From Pseudomonas iridis (GTDB lineage: Bacteria; Pseudomonadota; Gammaproteobacteria; Pseudomonadales; Pseudomonadaceae): a stretch of DNA of 64,000 nucleotides. Below, piece by piece: positions 32,588-42,371 of this stretch (positions within the stretch are counted from its first letter, which is position 1; each line of letters opens with the position of its first letter). Made by a program: the position numbers and the translations under genes. The notes beneath the pieces were generated by a model that was not told where the DNA came from, searched no databases, and worked only from the letters and a program-made list of their open reading frames with translations. The DNA lies in assembly GCF_017980685.1 (NCBI RefSeq), contig NZ_JACXXO010000005.1, forward strand, positions 1-64,000, read 5' to 3'.

Positions 32588-34255
32588 TCAGCGGGGCTCG
32601 GACATCAGCCCTTTCACCAGGGAAACGCAACCCAGCGCCAGAACGAGTGCGAAAGGCAGGCCCGTCGATACAGCCATAGCCTGCAGCGCCACAAGACCGC
32701 CGCCCAACAGTAGCGCAATGGCAATCACTCCCTCGATGACAGCCCAAAATACACGCTGCGGAACAGGCGCATCGACCTTGCCCCCTGCTGTGATCGTATC
32801 AATGACCAGGGAACCAGAGTCCGAGGAGGTGATAAAAAACACAATGACAAGAACAATGCCCAGGAACGAAGTAATTTCCTTGAGAGGTAATTCTCCCAGC
32901 ATCGCGAACAGCTTCAGTTCCAACACAGCATCCTTGACGCCAACCAGGTTTTGTACGGTAGCCTGGTCAATGGCAGTCCCGCCAAAAGTCGTCATCCACA
33001 ATACCGATACCACGGTTGGAACCAGCAAGACCGAGATCAGGAACTCTCTGACTGTTCGGCCACGGCTGACGCGGGCAATGAACATCCCCACAAAGGGAGA
33101 CCAGCTAATCCACCATGCCCAATAAAATGCAGTCCAGCCTTGAGTGAATTCAGTGTCAGTGCGTCCGAAAGGGTTGGAAAGTGCCGGAAGGTACTCAGCA
33201 TACGTCACCAGATTTTTAAAGAATCCAGTGAAAATCGCCAAGGTCGGCCCAACAACAATGATGAACACTAGCAACAGCAATGCGAGGCCCATATTGATTT
33301 GAGACAGCAACTTGACGCCCTTGTCCAAGCCTGCAAGTACCGACCAGAGCGCAATTAAGGTGATACCAACGATCAGCACCACCTTGCTTAGATTCGTCGA
33401 CTCAATACCGAAGAGATATTCAATCCCTGCTGCTGCCTGCTCTGCTCCTATCCCCAAGGAGGTCGCCAGTCCAAACAAGGTGGCAAATACCGCCAGGATA
33501 TCGATCATGTGCCCCGGCCATCCCCAGACGCGCTCGCCTAGCAATGGATAGAAGATCGACCGTATGGAGAGCGGCAAGCCTTTGTTGTAAGAGAACAGCG
33601 CCAAAGATAAGGCAACAATTGCGTATATCGCCCAGGGATGGAGTCCCCAGTGGAAGATAGTGGCAGCCATTGCCAAGTCGGCGGAGGCCTTTGCATCACC
33701 CGCTGCTCCCCCTAACGGTGCCCAGTCGGTGCGCACACCACTTGCATCGACGGTCACACCGCCCATGGACGCCTGGTAATGCGACATAGGTTCGGCCACG
33801 CCGTAGAACATCAAGCCGATGCCCATTCCCGCGGCGAAGAGCATCGAGAACCAGCCCACATAGCTATGGTCTGGTTTAGCATCTCTACCGCCCAAACGAA
33901 CCTTTCCCAGCGGGGAAAAAATCAGCACGATGCAGAGCACCACAAATATGTTTGCGATGCTCATGAACAGCCAGGCGAGATTGCCAGTTAACCAATTTCG
34001 GATAGAACTAAACAGCGGCTCAACCTCATTTTGAAGTGCGAGCGTCATAATCACGAATAACAGGATTGTTGCGGCTGAAATGATGAACACTTTGCCGTGA
34101 ATATCGAGGGAGAACGAAAACTCACCCTTGATATTGTCTTGCCCGATGACATAGTCGGTGTCGATCAGATTGGCAGCTCCGCTAGGAGCAGGAATGCCAT
34201 CCTCACTGCTTTGATGAGGTTTTTCCGGTAGATCATCGCTAGGTGATCGGCCCAT
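32588..34255 (-). CDS. BCCT-family osmolyte transporter
   Basis: 555-residue transporter of the betaine/choline/carnitine family with twelve predicted membrane segments after a hydrophilic N-terminus of about 50 residues. Family motifs are clear: AAGMGIGLMFYGVAEPMSHY, TAFYWAWWISWSPFVGMFIA and FITSSDSGSLVIDTITAGG. It lacks the long regulatory C-terminal tail of BetP. The ribosome binding site AGGAGG lies at about 34258-34264. A 16-base palindrome (GCACG, six bases, CGTGC) at 34275-34290 lies just upstream and could be an operator. Substrate likely glycine betaine or choline, not determinable here. Confidence 0.92.
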   Translation of the reverse strand: MGRSPSDDLPEKPHQSSEDGIPAPSGAANLIDTDYVIGQDNIKGEFSFSLDIHGKVFIISAATILLFVIMTLALQNEVEPLFSSIRNWLTGNLAWLFMSIANIFVVLCIVLIFSPLGKVRLGGRDAKPDHSYVGWFSMLFAAGMGIGLMFYGVAEPMSHYQASMGGVTVDASGVRTDWAPLGGAAGDAKASADLAMAATIFHWGLHPWAIYAIVALSLALFSYNKGLPLSIRSIFYPLLGERVWGWPGHMIDILAVFATLFGLATSLGIGAEQAAAGIEYLFGIESTNLSKVVLIVGITLIALWSVLAGLDKGVKLLSQINMGLALLLLVFIIVVGPTLAIFTGFFKNLVTYAEYLPALSNPFGRTDTEFTQGWTAFYWAWWISWSPFVGMFIARVSRGRTVREFLISVLLVPTVVSVLWMTTFGGTAIDQATVQNLVGVKDAVLELKLFAMLGELPLKEITSFLGIVLVIVFFITSSDSGSLVIDTITAGGKVDAPVPQRVFWAVIEGVIAIALLLGGGLVALQAMAVSTGLPFALVLALGCVSLVKGLMSEPR

Positions 34256-34639
34256 AAGAGCCTCCTTGGTTGTGGCACGCTGTAACGTGCAATGGCCGTT
34301 AGCCCCGCTGTTCCTATGGTAAAACGAGATGTGTAGGGTCCTATCCTAACAAGCTTTCCAATCATGTGGCGAACGCTGCCTGAATCAGCCCCAGGAAAGC
34401 ACGGCACCGTTCCCCTCTGAAACTAAAGAACGCGGATACGGATATGCGGTGGGGGACTTAAGCCAATCCATGATTAATCGTCAGCCTCTAACGAAGCTAA
34501 AAGCCGCTATATTCCTTTGATTGCGGTCGCACGCTGGCGTCCCTTTGCACGGAGATCGCGATTTTTTTACGCAAAAATTACACGTATTGAATGTTAGCTA
34601 TCGGATACTTCGCGGCGTTAATTTTGGCAGGCTAACTTC
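34256..34639. promoter_or_regulatory. Divergent promoter region of the BCCT and trkH genes
   Basis: 384 bases between divergent transporter genes with no coding sequence. It holds the palindrome GCACG-CTGTAA-CGTGC at 34275-34290 near the BCCT start. AT-rich stretches lie near 34560-34590 on the trkH side. No promoter element was assigned with confidence. Confidence 0.35.
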
Positions 34640-36094
34640 ATGTCCTCTGCTGCACTCAGGCTTGTCGGTTTCATCTTAGGCATCTTTCTAATCACGTTGG
34701 CTGTGAGCATGGCTATACCCATGATCACGCTGGTGACTTTCGAGCGCAACGACGACCTCTCCGCCTTTCTCTGGTCAAGCTTGATCACCTTCATCTGTGG
34801 CCTCCTGTTGATCGTGCGAGGGCGCCCGGACAATGCTCAGCTTCGTCCGAGGGATATGTATCTATTGACGACCTGCAGTTGGGTGGTGGTGTGTACCTTC
34901 GCAGCGTTGCCTATGGTGTTCATCAGTCACATCAGTTACACCGATGCGTTCTTTGAGACGATGTCCGGCATCACTACAACTGGCTCAACCGTTCTAAGTG
35001 GTTTGGATACCGCCTCACCCGGTTTGTTGATCTGGCGCTCGATGCTGCACTGGCTGGGTGGTATCGGCTTCATCGGCATGGCTGTGGCGATCCTTCCCCT
35101 GCTGCGGGTGGGTGGCATGCGTCTTTTTCAGACAGAGTCCTCAGACTGGTCGGAGAAAGTGACGCCCCGCTCCCATGTGGCCGCTAAGTACATCCTCTTT
35201 CTCTATCTGGGGCTAACGGGCGCCGGAGCTCTCGCACTATGGATCGCGGGGATGACACCGTTTGACGCGGTCAACCACGCGATGTCCTTGATCTCCACTG
35301 GCGGTTTCTCAACCTCAGATGCATCACTTGGCCACTGGACACAGCCCGCGATTCACTGGATAGCGGTCGTCATCATGATTATGGGAAGCCTGCCCTTTAC
35401 CTTGTACGTCGCGACGCTGCGCGGTAATCGTCGTGCGCTGTTCAAGGACCACCAGGTGCGCGGATTCGTAGGTTTTTTGGTCGTGACCTGGCTTGCGGTG
35501 GGTACCTGGCTGTGTTTGCACAGCGACTACGGATGGTGGGATGCGTTTCGTATCGTGGCGGTCAATGTGACCTCGGTCGTCACCACCACCGGAGTTGCTG
35601 TAGGCGATTACACCTTGTGGGGTAGTTTTGCCGTTCTGTTGTTCTTCTATCTGACCTTTGTTGGTGGCTGTTCGGGTTCAACAGCAGGCGGCCTTAAAAT
35701 TTTCCGCTTCCAGGTTGCTGGAGCTCTATTAGTGAGTAGCCTGAAGCAGTTGATCCATCCTCGTGCAGTGATTCAGAAGAAGTACAACGGTCATCCGATT
35801 GATGAAGAGATCTTGCGTTCGCTTTTGACCTTCTCATTCTTCTTCACCATCACTATTGCAGTGATCGCCTTGGGACTCGCCCTGATCGGACTAGACTGGA
35901 CGACAGCGTTGAGCGGAGCTGCCACTGCGGTGTGCAACGTGGGGCCAGGTTTAGGCACAATCATCGGGCCTGCTGGCAACTTCTCAACACTGCCTGACGC
36001 AGCAAAATGGTTGCTTACCATTGGCATGCTGCTGGGACGGCTAGAGATACTCACCGTGCTGGTACTCTTCACACCGGTTTTTTGGAGGTATTAG
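34640..36094 (+). CDS. trkH: TrkH-family potassium uptake protein
   Basis: 484-residue K+ transporter of the Trk/Ktr superfamily with four pore repeats; filter glycines are visible in GITTTGSTVLSGLD, STGGFSTSDASL, TTTGVAVGDYTLWG and VGPGLGTIIGPAG. It forms the membrane channel and needs a TrkA regulatory subunit, encoded elsewhere. The ATG at 34640 has only a weak upstream site. Its neighbourhood (NhaA, MscS, BCCT) supports a role in ionic and osmotic adjustment. Many Pseudomonas have a second trkH in the core genome, so this could be an extra copy. Confidence 0.93.
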   Translation: MSSAALRLVGFILGIFLITLAVSMAIPMITLVTFERNDDLSAFLWSSLITFICGLLLIVRGRPDNAQLRPRDMYLLTTCSWVVVCTFAALPMVFISHISYTDAFFETMSGITTTGSTVLSGLDTASPGLLIWRSMLHWLGGIGFIGMAVAILPLLRVGGMRLFQTESSDWSEKVTPRSHVAAKYILFLYLGLTGAGALALWIAGMTPFDAVNHAMSLISTGGFSTSDASLGHWTQPAIHWIAVVIMIMGSLPFTLYVATLRGNRRALFKDHQVRGFVGFLVVTWLAVGTWLCLHSDYGWWDAFRIVAVNVTSVVTTTGVAVGDYTLWGSFAVLLFFYLTFVGGCSGSTAGGLKIFRFQVAGALLVSSLKQLIHPRAVIQKKYNGHPIDEEILRSLLTFSFFFTITIAVIALGLALIGLDWTTALSGAATAVCNVGPGLGTIIGPAGNFSTLPDAAKWLLTIGMLLGRLEILTVLVLFTPVFWRY

Positions 36095-36187
36095 TACTCT
36101 CACGGTCAGTTCAAGAATGGGCCCTGTAACAATTGGCCCGAGGCTTTCTTGAAAACGCGGAAGCTGCACCAAGCCAAAGAGTCCAAC

Positions 36188-37474
36188 TCAATTGGCCTGC
36201 CGTGTGATTCTTCCAGCTATTGAGGTCAGTTGATCCTTCTCGTGCTGAAGCGTAAGCGTGATCTCTGCGCGAGTGATGAGAAGATCCACGTGCCTGTCGC
36301 ATGCATCTTTAAAGATCGCTGGGTTTATTTCAGCGAGGCTCATGAGGGCTTTTAACAGCCGAAGGTTTACTTCTAGCAAAGCTGCACCGTCCCTGCTGAT
36401 CGGGGCAAAAAAATCATCGAACAGATCATCAACCGTCAATCCTCGGAGAAAGACCTGTTTACAGCCCTGGTCTGTTTGCGAGCCAGAGACGTGAGGCTTG
36501 CTCCAGCAAGTCAAAGTCCTCACTCCCCGGCCAATGACATCGATGGCTGTTCCTGGATCGTTCACCGCAGGCGACAAGGCGCGAGAAGCGATTTCCGAAA
36601 GAACGCAGAGTCCGAAGCGGGGATCATTTTCAAAGGTTCGCCGCACGCCTATGGTCAGCGTCGCTAGAACCTTCTCTCTTGCAATATCGGTATCCCCGGC
36701 CATCGAGTTTCCCAAGCTCACGATGTGTAGGAGTGGCATTCCCTCGTATACAAATGTCCCCGGGAGCACATCCAGATAAATCTGTATTTCATCATGCTGA
36801 GCAATAGCTCCAAGTGCGCTCACATCGATATGTTGCACATAGCCTGTCAGCTCACTTTTAACTGTGATTGCGCTTGGAGTTAGCGACAGATCGGCTGGGT
36901 AAGCTGAGCCGCCTAAGTAGGGCCACTGAACGCGTTGAGTGATTGCCTTTATTGCAGCCTTTTCGACGCGATCGATGGTTTCTCCCACCCTTCCAAGTTT
37001 TGACAGGTGATCAATCCAGCGCAGGAGAGTGTAAACAATCAAGATGACCACAATTATCGTCACAGCGAACAGCAATACTCGACCTTGCGTGCCATAGGCG
37101 CCCGTGCTCAACGCGATGATCCCCACCAGGCTGAAAAGGAATGAGCCTATGAATGTGGCAAGTGCATTTTGGGTCGTGGTGTCCTCCATCACCAAGGTGG
37201 TAGCGCGCGGTGTCACTCCGCTGCTCGCGGCCCCGTAAGCGGTGACCATCGTGCTTAACGAGAAAGTTGTGACGGCCAGCATGCTAGAGGCAATGATCCC
37301 CAGAATATTGTCCACGGCATCCGCGCCGATGCGCGCCGACAATGATTCAGGGATGAAGTCTTTGAGCACCACAGCGAGCAGTGCGGTCGCTACTCCGAGA
37401 ACTGAAAACAAGGAAGCTCTGAACCACAGCCTCTTTGTCAGTTGGCTTATTATCCAGCGCCAGCGAGCGATCAT
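36188..37474 (-). CDS. DUF2254 family membrane protein
   Basis: 428 residues from ATG 37474, which has AAGGA seven bases upstream and matches how family members begin (RWRWIISQLTKRLWFRASLFS). About four N-terminal membrane segments up to residue 170, including IGIIASSMLAVTTFSLSTMV-like and IALSTGAYGTQGRVLLF regions, then a cytoplasmic part with RVEKAAIKAITQRVQWP and a conserved ALSPAVNDPGTAIDVIGRG block. Function of DUF2254 is unknown. It is convergent with trkH. A longer frame up to 37600 exists but the added part is not family-like. Confidence 0.85.
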   Translation of the reverse strand: MIARWRWIISQLTKRLWFRASLFSVLGVATALLAVVLKDFIPESLSARIGADAVDNILGIIASSMLAVTTFSLSTMVTAYGAASSGVTPRATTLVMEDTTTQNALATFIGSFLFSLVGIIALSTGAYGTQGRVLLFAVTIIVVILIVYTLLRWIDHLSKLGRVGETIDRVEKAAIKAITQRVQWPYLGGSAYPADLSLTPSAITVKSELTGYVQHIDVSALGAIAQHDEIQIYLDVLPGTFVYEGMPLLHIVSLGNSMAGDTDIAREKVLATLTIGVRRTFENDPRFGLCVLSEIASRALSPAVNDPGTAIDVIGRGVRTLTCWSKPHVSGSQTDQGCKQVFLRGLTVDDLFDDFFAPISRDGAALLEVNLRLLKALMSLAEINPAIFKDACDRHVDLLITRAEITLTLQHEKDQLTSIAGRITRQAN

Positions 37475-37700
37475 GTGCAATCCTTCAATGACTACGTCAG
37501 TTAACGTCGGGAGCAGCGCATAGGTTTTCTCCGGCAATTTGAAACGGATTTTCATCCCGGCTAGAAAAACATTACGGCTCGTGACCCGTCTCGAGAACAT
37601 CTCCGTTCGAAATGTCAGCTTACCTGGCGTGTAGCAGCGGTCTGCAAAGGGTGCGGACCTCAGCTAAAGGTGGAAGGCTGGCCGATTGCGCTTCACGCGC

Positions 37701-38333
37701 TTATAGCGCCCCCCTGTTCCGTGCCAACATCACCTGATAGATCTGAGTTACCACCTGCATCGTCGCCTCTTCGATTGTTCCTTCATTCCGACAGAGAACC
37801 CAGCCGTGGTCGGCTACCGCTTTTTCGAACGACTCGGTACACGCAACGTGCTCTGCATATTTCTGAATCACAGTGCCGCCCAGTCCTCGCGAACGTGTCG
37901 CGGCCCTTGCCCATGAAATTTCCGGGTCGGTAACGACGCCGACATGCAGGTCTGGCACTTGTACTTCTCGATCCATGTTCAACTGGAGAATGTCGGAAAA
38001 CGGGACTGTTTGCCGAAACGCGGCGTCAGATGGATACCAGCGATCAATCAGGATGATGCTGTCTGGCGGCTGTTTCGTCAGTACGTGACGGGAAATCCAG
38101 CTACGACTTTCAGCAAAACCCTGGCATACAGCCCACTCCAGATCCGTGGAGGGATTTCGGGCGAGATTGTTGACCAGGGCCATGGTTTCACCCCTGAAAG
38201 GATCGCTTTTTCTCTCGCAAAGCCGGATGACTTTCTGGTTGCCCGCGCGCAGTACCTGCGTAATGGCTTCCAACAGTGTGGTTTTGCCGGTGCCCTTGGG
38301 CCCATCCAGAGAAACGAACAGCGGACGATTCAT
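37701..38333 (-). CDS. Thymidylate-kinase-like P-loop protein
   Basis: 210 residues with Walker A SLDGPKGTGKTTLLEAI (residues 8-24) and DRWYPSDAAF, the DR-Y motif of thymidylate kinases, near residue 97. The LID region (RAATRSRGLGG) is Arg-rich. Length equals thymidylate kinase, but overall divergence from the housekeeping tmk suggests another deoxynucleoside or small-molecule kinase. It stands alone between DUF2254 and xylR. Substrate not known. Confidence 0.75.
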   Translation of the reverse strand: MNRPLFVSLDGPKGTGKTTLLEAITQVLRAGNQKVIRLCERKSDPFRGETMALVNNLARNPSTDLEWAVCQGFAESRSWISRHVLTKQPPDSIILIDRWYPSDAAFRQTVPFSDILQLNMDREVQVPDLHVGVVTDPEISWARAATRSRGLGGTVIQKYAEHVACTESFEKAVADHGWVLCRNEGTIEEATMQVVTQIYQVMLARNRGAL

Positions 38334-38391
38334 TGTTCACACAACAACTGAGACATTGATGACCACTGTAACCTCATTTGCGGGTATTCCA

Positions 38392-39573
38392 TTAGCTCAC
38401 CCCTGCCCCTTGCTGATACTCACGAGGCGTACAGCCAAACTCCCGTCGGAACACCGTGTGCAGATACTGCGCCGACTTGAAGCCACAACTGCGTGCGACG
38501 TCGGCAATCACCGAGTCGGTATTTTTTAGCCCGCTGGTGGCCGCCGCCAGTTTGAAACGCAGGATCTCGTCATGCACGCTGCAGCCTCGTTCAGCGCGGA
38601 AATGCGCTTCGAGTGACGAGCGCGATACACCGACATAAGCCGCCACCTGCGCCGTTTTGATGCCCTGGCAAGCGTATTGGCGGATGAACAGCAGCGCTTG
38701 CATGACGTACGGATTGCCCAAGGGTTGGTGCAAGCTCGACACCTGCACATTGACCGCATCGGGAGGGATCAGAATCTGCGTGCCGGTGGACGGCAGGCCG
38801 TGCAGCATCTGGTGGAGTAATTGCGCGGCGGTACGGCCCATGGTTTCGGTGCCCTGGATGACCGAGCTCAACGGTACTCGAGTCAGGCTGCGGGTGAGCG
38901 GGTCGTTGTCGATGCCGATCAAAGCCACCTGCTCTGGCACGGCAATGCCGGCGGTCAGGCAGGCCTGCAGCAACTGGCGGGCACGAGCGTCGCTGACGGC
39001 GATGATGCCGATGGGCTTGGGCAGGCCATGCAGCCAGGCAATCAGCTGTTCGACGGCGCTGTCCCAGAGCGGCGCACTCGTGCCCATACCGCGATAGATT
39101 TCGGCGTGCAGGCCGTCGCGCTGCATCAGTCTGCGAAAGGCTTTTTCCCGCTCCTGAGCCCAACGATTGGCCTGCGCTTCAGGCAGACTGAAGCAGGCGA
39201 AACGCTGCAGTCCCGCCTCAATCAAATGGTTGTAGGCCAGCGTCATCAACGCGTTGTTATCGGTGGCGACATACGGAATCGCTTTCGGATAGGCACGCTT
39301 ATCCTCATACGAGCCCCCCACCGCTACCACCGGCAACTGGATGTCGGCCAGCGCTTCGCCAATCAGCGGATCGTCGAAGTCGGCAATGATGCCGTCACCC
39401 TGCCAGCGCTCGATCCCTTTCAAGCGACAGAGAAAATCCTCCTCCAGGAACAGATCCCATGAAGCGCGGGTGCTGCTCAGGTAGTTGCCGATGCCGCTGA
39501 TGATGCCACGGTCGTAGATCTTGCTGCCGTTGAACAACAGGGCGATACGGTGAACAGGCGGTACGGTTTTCAT
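38392..39573 (-). CDS. xylR: Xylose operon regulator XylR
   Basis: 393 residues: an N-terminal periplasmic-binding-protein-like sugar domain (about 1-270, [40 protein letters not shown]) and a C-terminal AraC-type double helix-turn-helix ([40 protein letters not shown]). This is the architecture of XylR, which activates xyl genes when D-xylose is bound. Divergent from xylA with 175 bases between the starts, the likely site of its operators. Confidence 0.93.
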   Translation of the reverse strand: MKTVPPVHRIALLFNGSKIYDRGIISGIGNYLSSTRASWDLFLEEDFLCRLKGIERWQGDGIIADFDDPLIGEALADIQLPVVAVGGSYEDKRAYPKAIPYVATDNNALMTLAYNHLIEAGLQRFACFSLPEAQANRWAQEREKAFRRLMQRDGLHAEIYRGMGTSAPLWDSAVEQLIAWLHGLPKPIGIIAVSDARARQLLQACLTAGIAVPEQVALIGIDNDPLTRSLTRVPLSSVIQGTETMGRTAAQLLHQMLHGLPSTGTQILIPPDAVNVQVSSLHQPLGNPYVMQALLFIRQYACQGIKTAQVAAYVGVSRSSLEAHFRAERGCSVHDEILRFKLAAATSGLKNTDSVIADVARSCGFKSAQYLHTVFRREFGCTPREYQQGAGVS

Positions 39574-39748
39574 TGTTTTTATGCTTGTTCTGAGCCCCTT
39601 GCTCCGGAGGCGATGCAGACAGACTAGGCGCCTGGGCGACGAACCTCAATACGCAAAATCGCACCCCGTGTTGGTGTTTTTCATAATCAGCGGCCACTGG
39701 GCCGTTGTTAGTATCGAGACACCGCCAAGAACAACAAGGACAAGGTCA
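39574..39748. promoter_or_regulatory. xylR-xylA divergent control region
   Basis: 175 bases between the divergent starts of xylR and xylA. It must hold both promoters and XylR sites. AAGGACAAGG precedes the xylA ATG. Individual half-sites were not assigned with confidence. Confidence 0.5.
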
Positions 39749-41065
39749 ATGCAGTATTTCCCCGATGTCGAGCCGATTCGCTACGAAGGTCCGGACAGCG
39801 AGTCCCCCCTCTCCTTTCGTCATTACGACGCCGACAAAGTCATCCTCGGCAAACCCATGCGCGAACACCTGCGCATGGCCGCCTGTTACTGGCACACGTT
39901 TGTCTGGCCGGGTTCCGATGTGTTCGGCGCGGGGACGTTCAAGCGCCCATGGCAACACGCCGGCGATCCGATGGAACTGGCCATTGGCAAGGCGGCAGCC
40001 GCCTTCGAATTCTTCACCAAATTGGGCATCGATTATTACTGCTTCCATGACACGGATGTCGCCCCGGAAGGTCAATCGTTGAAGGAGTACCGCAACCACT
40101 TCGCGCAAATGATTGATCACCTGGAGCGGCATCAGGAAGAAAGCGGGATCAAACTGCTGTGGGGCACCGCCAACTGCTTCAGTAACCCACGCTTTGCCGC
40201 GGGTGCCGCAAGCAACCCCGACCCCGAAGTGTTCGCCTGCGCTGCTGCCCAGGTGTTCAGCGCCATGAACGCGACCCATCGCCTCAAAGGCGCCAACTAC
40301 GTGTTGTGGGGCGGTCGCGAAGGCTACGAAACCCTGCTCAACACTGACCTGAAACGTGAACGCGAACAACTGGGGCGCTTCATGCGCATGGTGGTCGAGC
40401 ACAAGCACAAGATCGGTTTCACGGGTGACCTGCTGATCGAACCCAAGCCGCAGGAACCAACCAAGCACCAATACGATTACGACAGCGCCACCGTGTTCGG
40501 CTTCCTCCAGCAGTTCGGGCTGGAGCACGAAATCAAGGTCAACATCGAGGCCAACCACGCCACCCTGGCCGGCCATAGTTTTCATCACGAGATTGCGACG
40601 GCCGTCTCGCTGGGGATTTTCGGCAGCATCGATGCCAACCGGGGTGATCCGCAGAACGGCTGGGACACCGATCAATTCCCCAACAGCGTCGAAGAAATGA
40701 CCTTGGCCACCTACGAAATCCTCAAGGCCGGCGGGTTCACAAATGGCGGGTTCAACTTCGACTCCAAGGTTCGCCGGCAAAGCCTCGATCAGGTCGATCT
40801 GTTCCATGGTCATGTCGGTGCCATGGATGTGCTTGCCCTGTCCCTGGAACGCGCAGCGGCCATGGTGCAGAACGACGAATTACAACGGCTCAAGGATCAA
40901 CGCTACGCCGGCTGGAAGCAGCCGTTCGGGCAGGCGCTGATGGCGGGTGACTTCAATCTTGAGTCCTTGGCCGAGCACGCGTTCACCAACGAGTTGAACC
41001 CGCAAGCCGTGAGCGGTCGCCAGGAAATGCTCGAGAACATCGTCAACCGGTTTATCTATCGCTGA
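39749..41065 (+). CDS. xylA: Xylose isomerase
   Basis: 438-residue group II xylose isomerase (with the longer N-terminus), converting D-xylose to D-xylulose. Catalytic His100 and Asp103 are in [11 protein letters not shown]; metal ligands lie in [36 protein letters not shown] and [17 protein letters not shown], and [12 protein letters not shown]. The start at 39749 is chosen for homology and the AAGGACAAGG site. It begins the xyl operon. No xylulokinase gene xylB lies in the window, so that step must be encoded elsewhere. Confidence 0.96.
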   Translation: MQYFPDVEPIRYEGPDSESPLSFRHYDADKVILGKPMREHLRMAACYWHTFVWPGSDVFGAGTFKRPWQHAGDPMELAIGKAAAAFEFFTKLGIDYYCFHDTDVAPEGQSLKEYRNHFAQMIDHLERHQEESGIKLLWGTANCFSNPRFAAGAASNPDPEVFACAAAQVFSAMNATHRLKGANYVLWGGREGYETLLNTDLKREREQLGRFMRMVVEHKHKIGFTGDLLIEPKPQEPTKHQYDYDSATVFGFLQQFGLEHEIKVNIEANHATLAGHSFHHEIATAVSLGIFGSIDANRGDPQNGWDTDQFPNSVEEMTLATYEILKAGGFTNGGFNFDSKVRRQSLDQVDLFHGHVGAMDVLALSLERAAAMVQNDELQRLKDQRYAGWKQPFGQALMAGDFNLESLAEHAFTNELNPQAVSGRQEMLENIVNRFIYR

Positions 41066-41213
41066 TCACTCATAGAGTCTGCGGGCGCGCCGCGCGGTGA
41101 CATTTCAACGACAAATCTGTGCCTGCGGCGCTTGCGGATTCTCTACAGTTTTACCAGCCCGATAACTCATCGTCAGGCCGTGTCTTTCCAACAAAAATAA
41201 AAGGACGCCCCAC

Positions 41214-42215
41214 ATGAAGAACGTAAAACGCACGCTGTTGGCCACCGCCCTGGCGCTGCTGTCACTGCCGGTGATGGCTGACGCTACCCACCCCAAAATC
41301 GGCTTCTCCATTGATGACCTGCGATTGGAGCGCTGGTCGCGTGACCGTGACTATTTCGTCGCGGCGGCAGAAAAAATGGATGCCAAGGTCTTCGTACAGT
41401 CGGCTGATGCCAACGAGCAAAAGCAGATTTCGCAAATCGAAAACCTCATTTCCCGCGGCGTCGATGTCATTGTCATCGTGCCGTTCAACGCCACGGTGCT
41501 GACCAACGCGGTGGCCGAAGCGAAGAAAGCCGGGATCAAAGTCGTGTCCTATGATCGTCTGATCCTCAATGCCGATGTCGACGCCTACATTTCCTTCGAT
41601 AACGAAAAGGTCGGCGAGATGCAGGCCAGCGGCGTGCTGAAAGCGGCGCCCAAGGGCAATTACTTTTTGCTCGGTGGGGCGCCCACCGACAACAACGCAA
41701 AAATCCTGCGTGAAGGCCAGATGAAAGTCCTGCAACCGGCCATCGACAAGGGTGATATCAAGATTGTCGGCCAACAGTGGGTGAAGGAATGGAACCCGAC
41801 CGAAGCGCTGAGCATTGTTGAAAACGCCCTGACCCGCAACGACAACAAAATCGACGGCATCGTCGCCTCCAACGACGCCACGGCGGGCGGCGCCATCCAG
41901 GCCCTGGCCGCGCAGCAAATGGCGGGCAAAGTGCCGATTTCCGGGCAGGACGCCGACCTTGCAGCGGTCAAGCGAGTGATCGCCGGCACCCAAACCATGA
42001 CCGTGTACAAGCCGCTGAAACTCATCGCCACCGAAGCGGCCAAGCTCTCGGTGCAACTGGCGCGCAACGAGAAACCCACCTACAGCTCGCAGTACGACAA
42101 CGGCAGCAAAAAAGTCGACACCATCCTGCTCACGCCAACGTCGTTGACCAAGGACAACATCGATTTGCTGGAACAGGACGGCTTCTACACCAAGGCGCAA
42201 ATTGCCGGGAAGTGA
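41214..42215 (+). CDS. xylF: D-xylose ABC transporter substrate-binding protein
   Basis: 333 residues with a Sec signal peptide (KRTLLATALALLSLPVMADA) and the sugar-binding fold of XylF: HPKIGFSIDDLRLERWSRDR, the hinge segment VIVIVPFNATVLTNAV, and ISGQDADLAAVKRVIAGTQT. It binds D-xylose in the periplasm and delivers it to XylGH. It is separated from xylG by 156 bases that contain a REP hairpin pair, which probably stabilises the 5' mRNA part and keeps the binding protein in excess. Confidence 0.95.
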   Translation: MKNVKRTLLATALALLSLPVMADATHPKIGFSIDDLRLERWSRDRDYFVAAAEKMDAKVFVQSADANEQKQISQIENLISRGVDVIVIVPFNATVLTNAVAEAKKAGIKVVSYDRLILNADVDAYISFDNEKVGEMQASGVLKAAPKGNYFLLGGAPTDNNAKILREGQMKVLQPAIDKGDIKIVGQQWVKEWNPTEALSIVENALTRNDNKIDGIVASNDATAGGAIQALAAQQMAGKVPISGQDADLAAVKRVIAGTQTMTVYKPLKLIATEAAKLSVQLARNEKPTYSSQYDNGSKKVDTILLTPTSLTKDNIDLLEQDGFYTKAQIAGK

Positions 42216-42241
42216 CCGGATCGCAAATCTCTGGTTAAACC

Positions 42242-42331
42242 TTGTGGGAGCGAGCCTGCTCGCGAAGGCGGAGTGTCAGTCAATAAAGCTCTGTCTGAAA
42301 AGGCGCCTTCGCGAGCAGGCGCGCTCCCACA
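42242..42331. repeat. Inverted REP pair between xylF and xylG
   Basis: TTGTGGGAGCGAGCCTGCTC... at 42242-42270 and its inverted copy at 42304-42331, arms of about 28 bases with few mismatches and a 33-base spacer. This is the Pseudomonas GTGGGAGCG-type REP element in a head-to-head (BIME-like) pair. Inside an operon such pairs form strong RNA hairpins. Confidence 0.92.
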
Positions 42332-42371
42332 GAGTTAAGTGTCTGAGCCTTTTGGAATACGAGCCCTCGTT

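Noticed and set aside
39746..40813. 355-codon open frame on the minus strand opposite xylA
   Set aside because: It is the mirror of a GC-rich gene with strong codon bias; xylA on the plus strand is certain.
41262..42200. 312-codon minus-strand frame opposite xylF
   Set aside because: Shadow of the GC-rich xylF gene with no family motifs.
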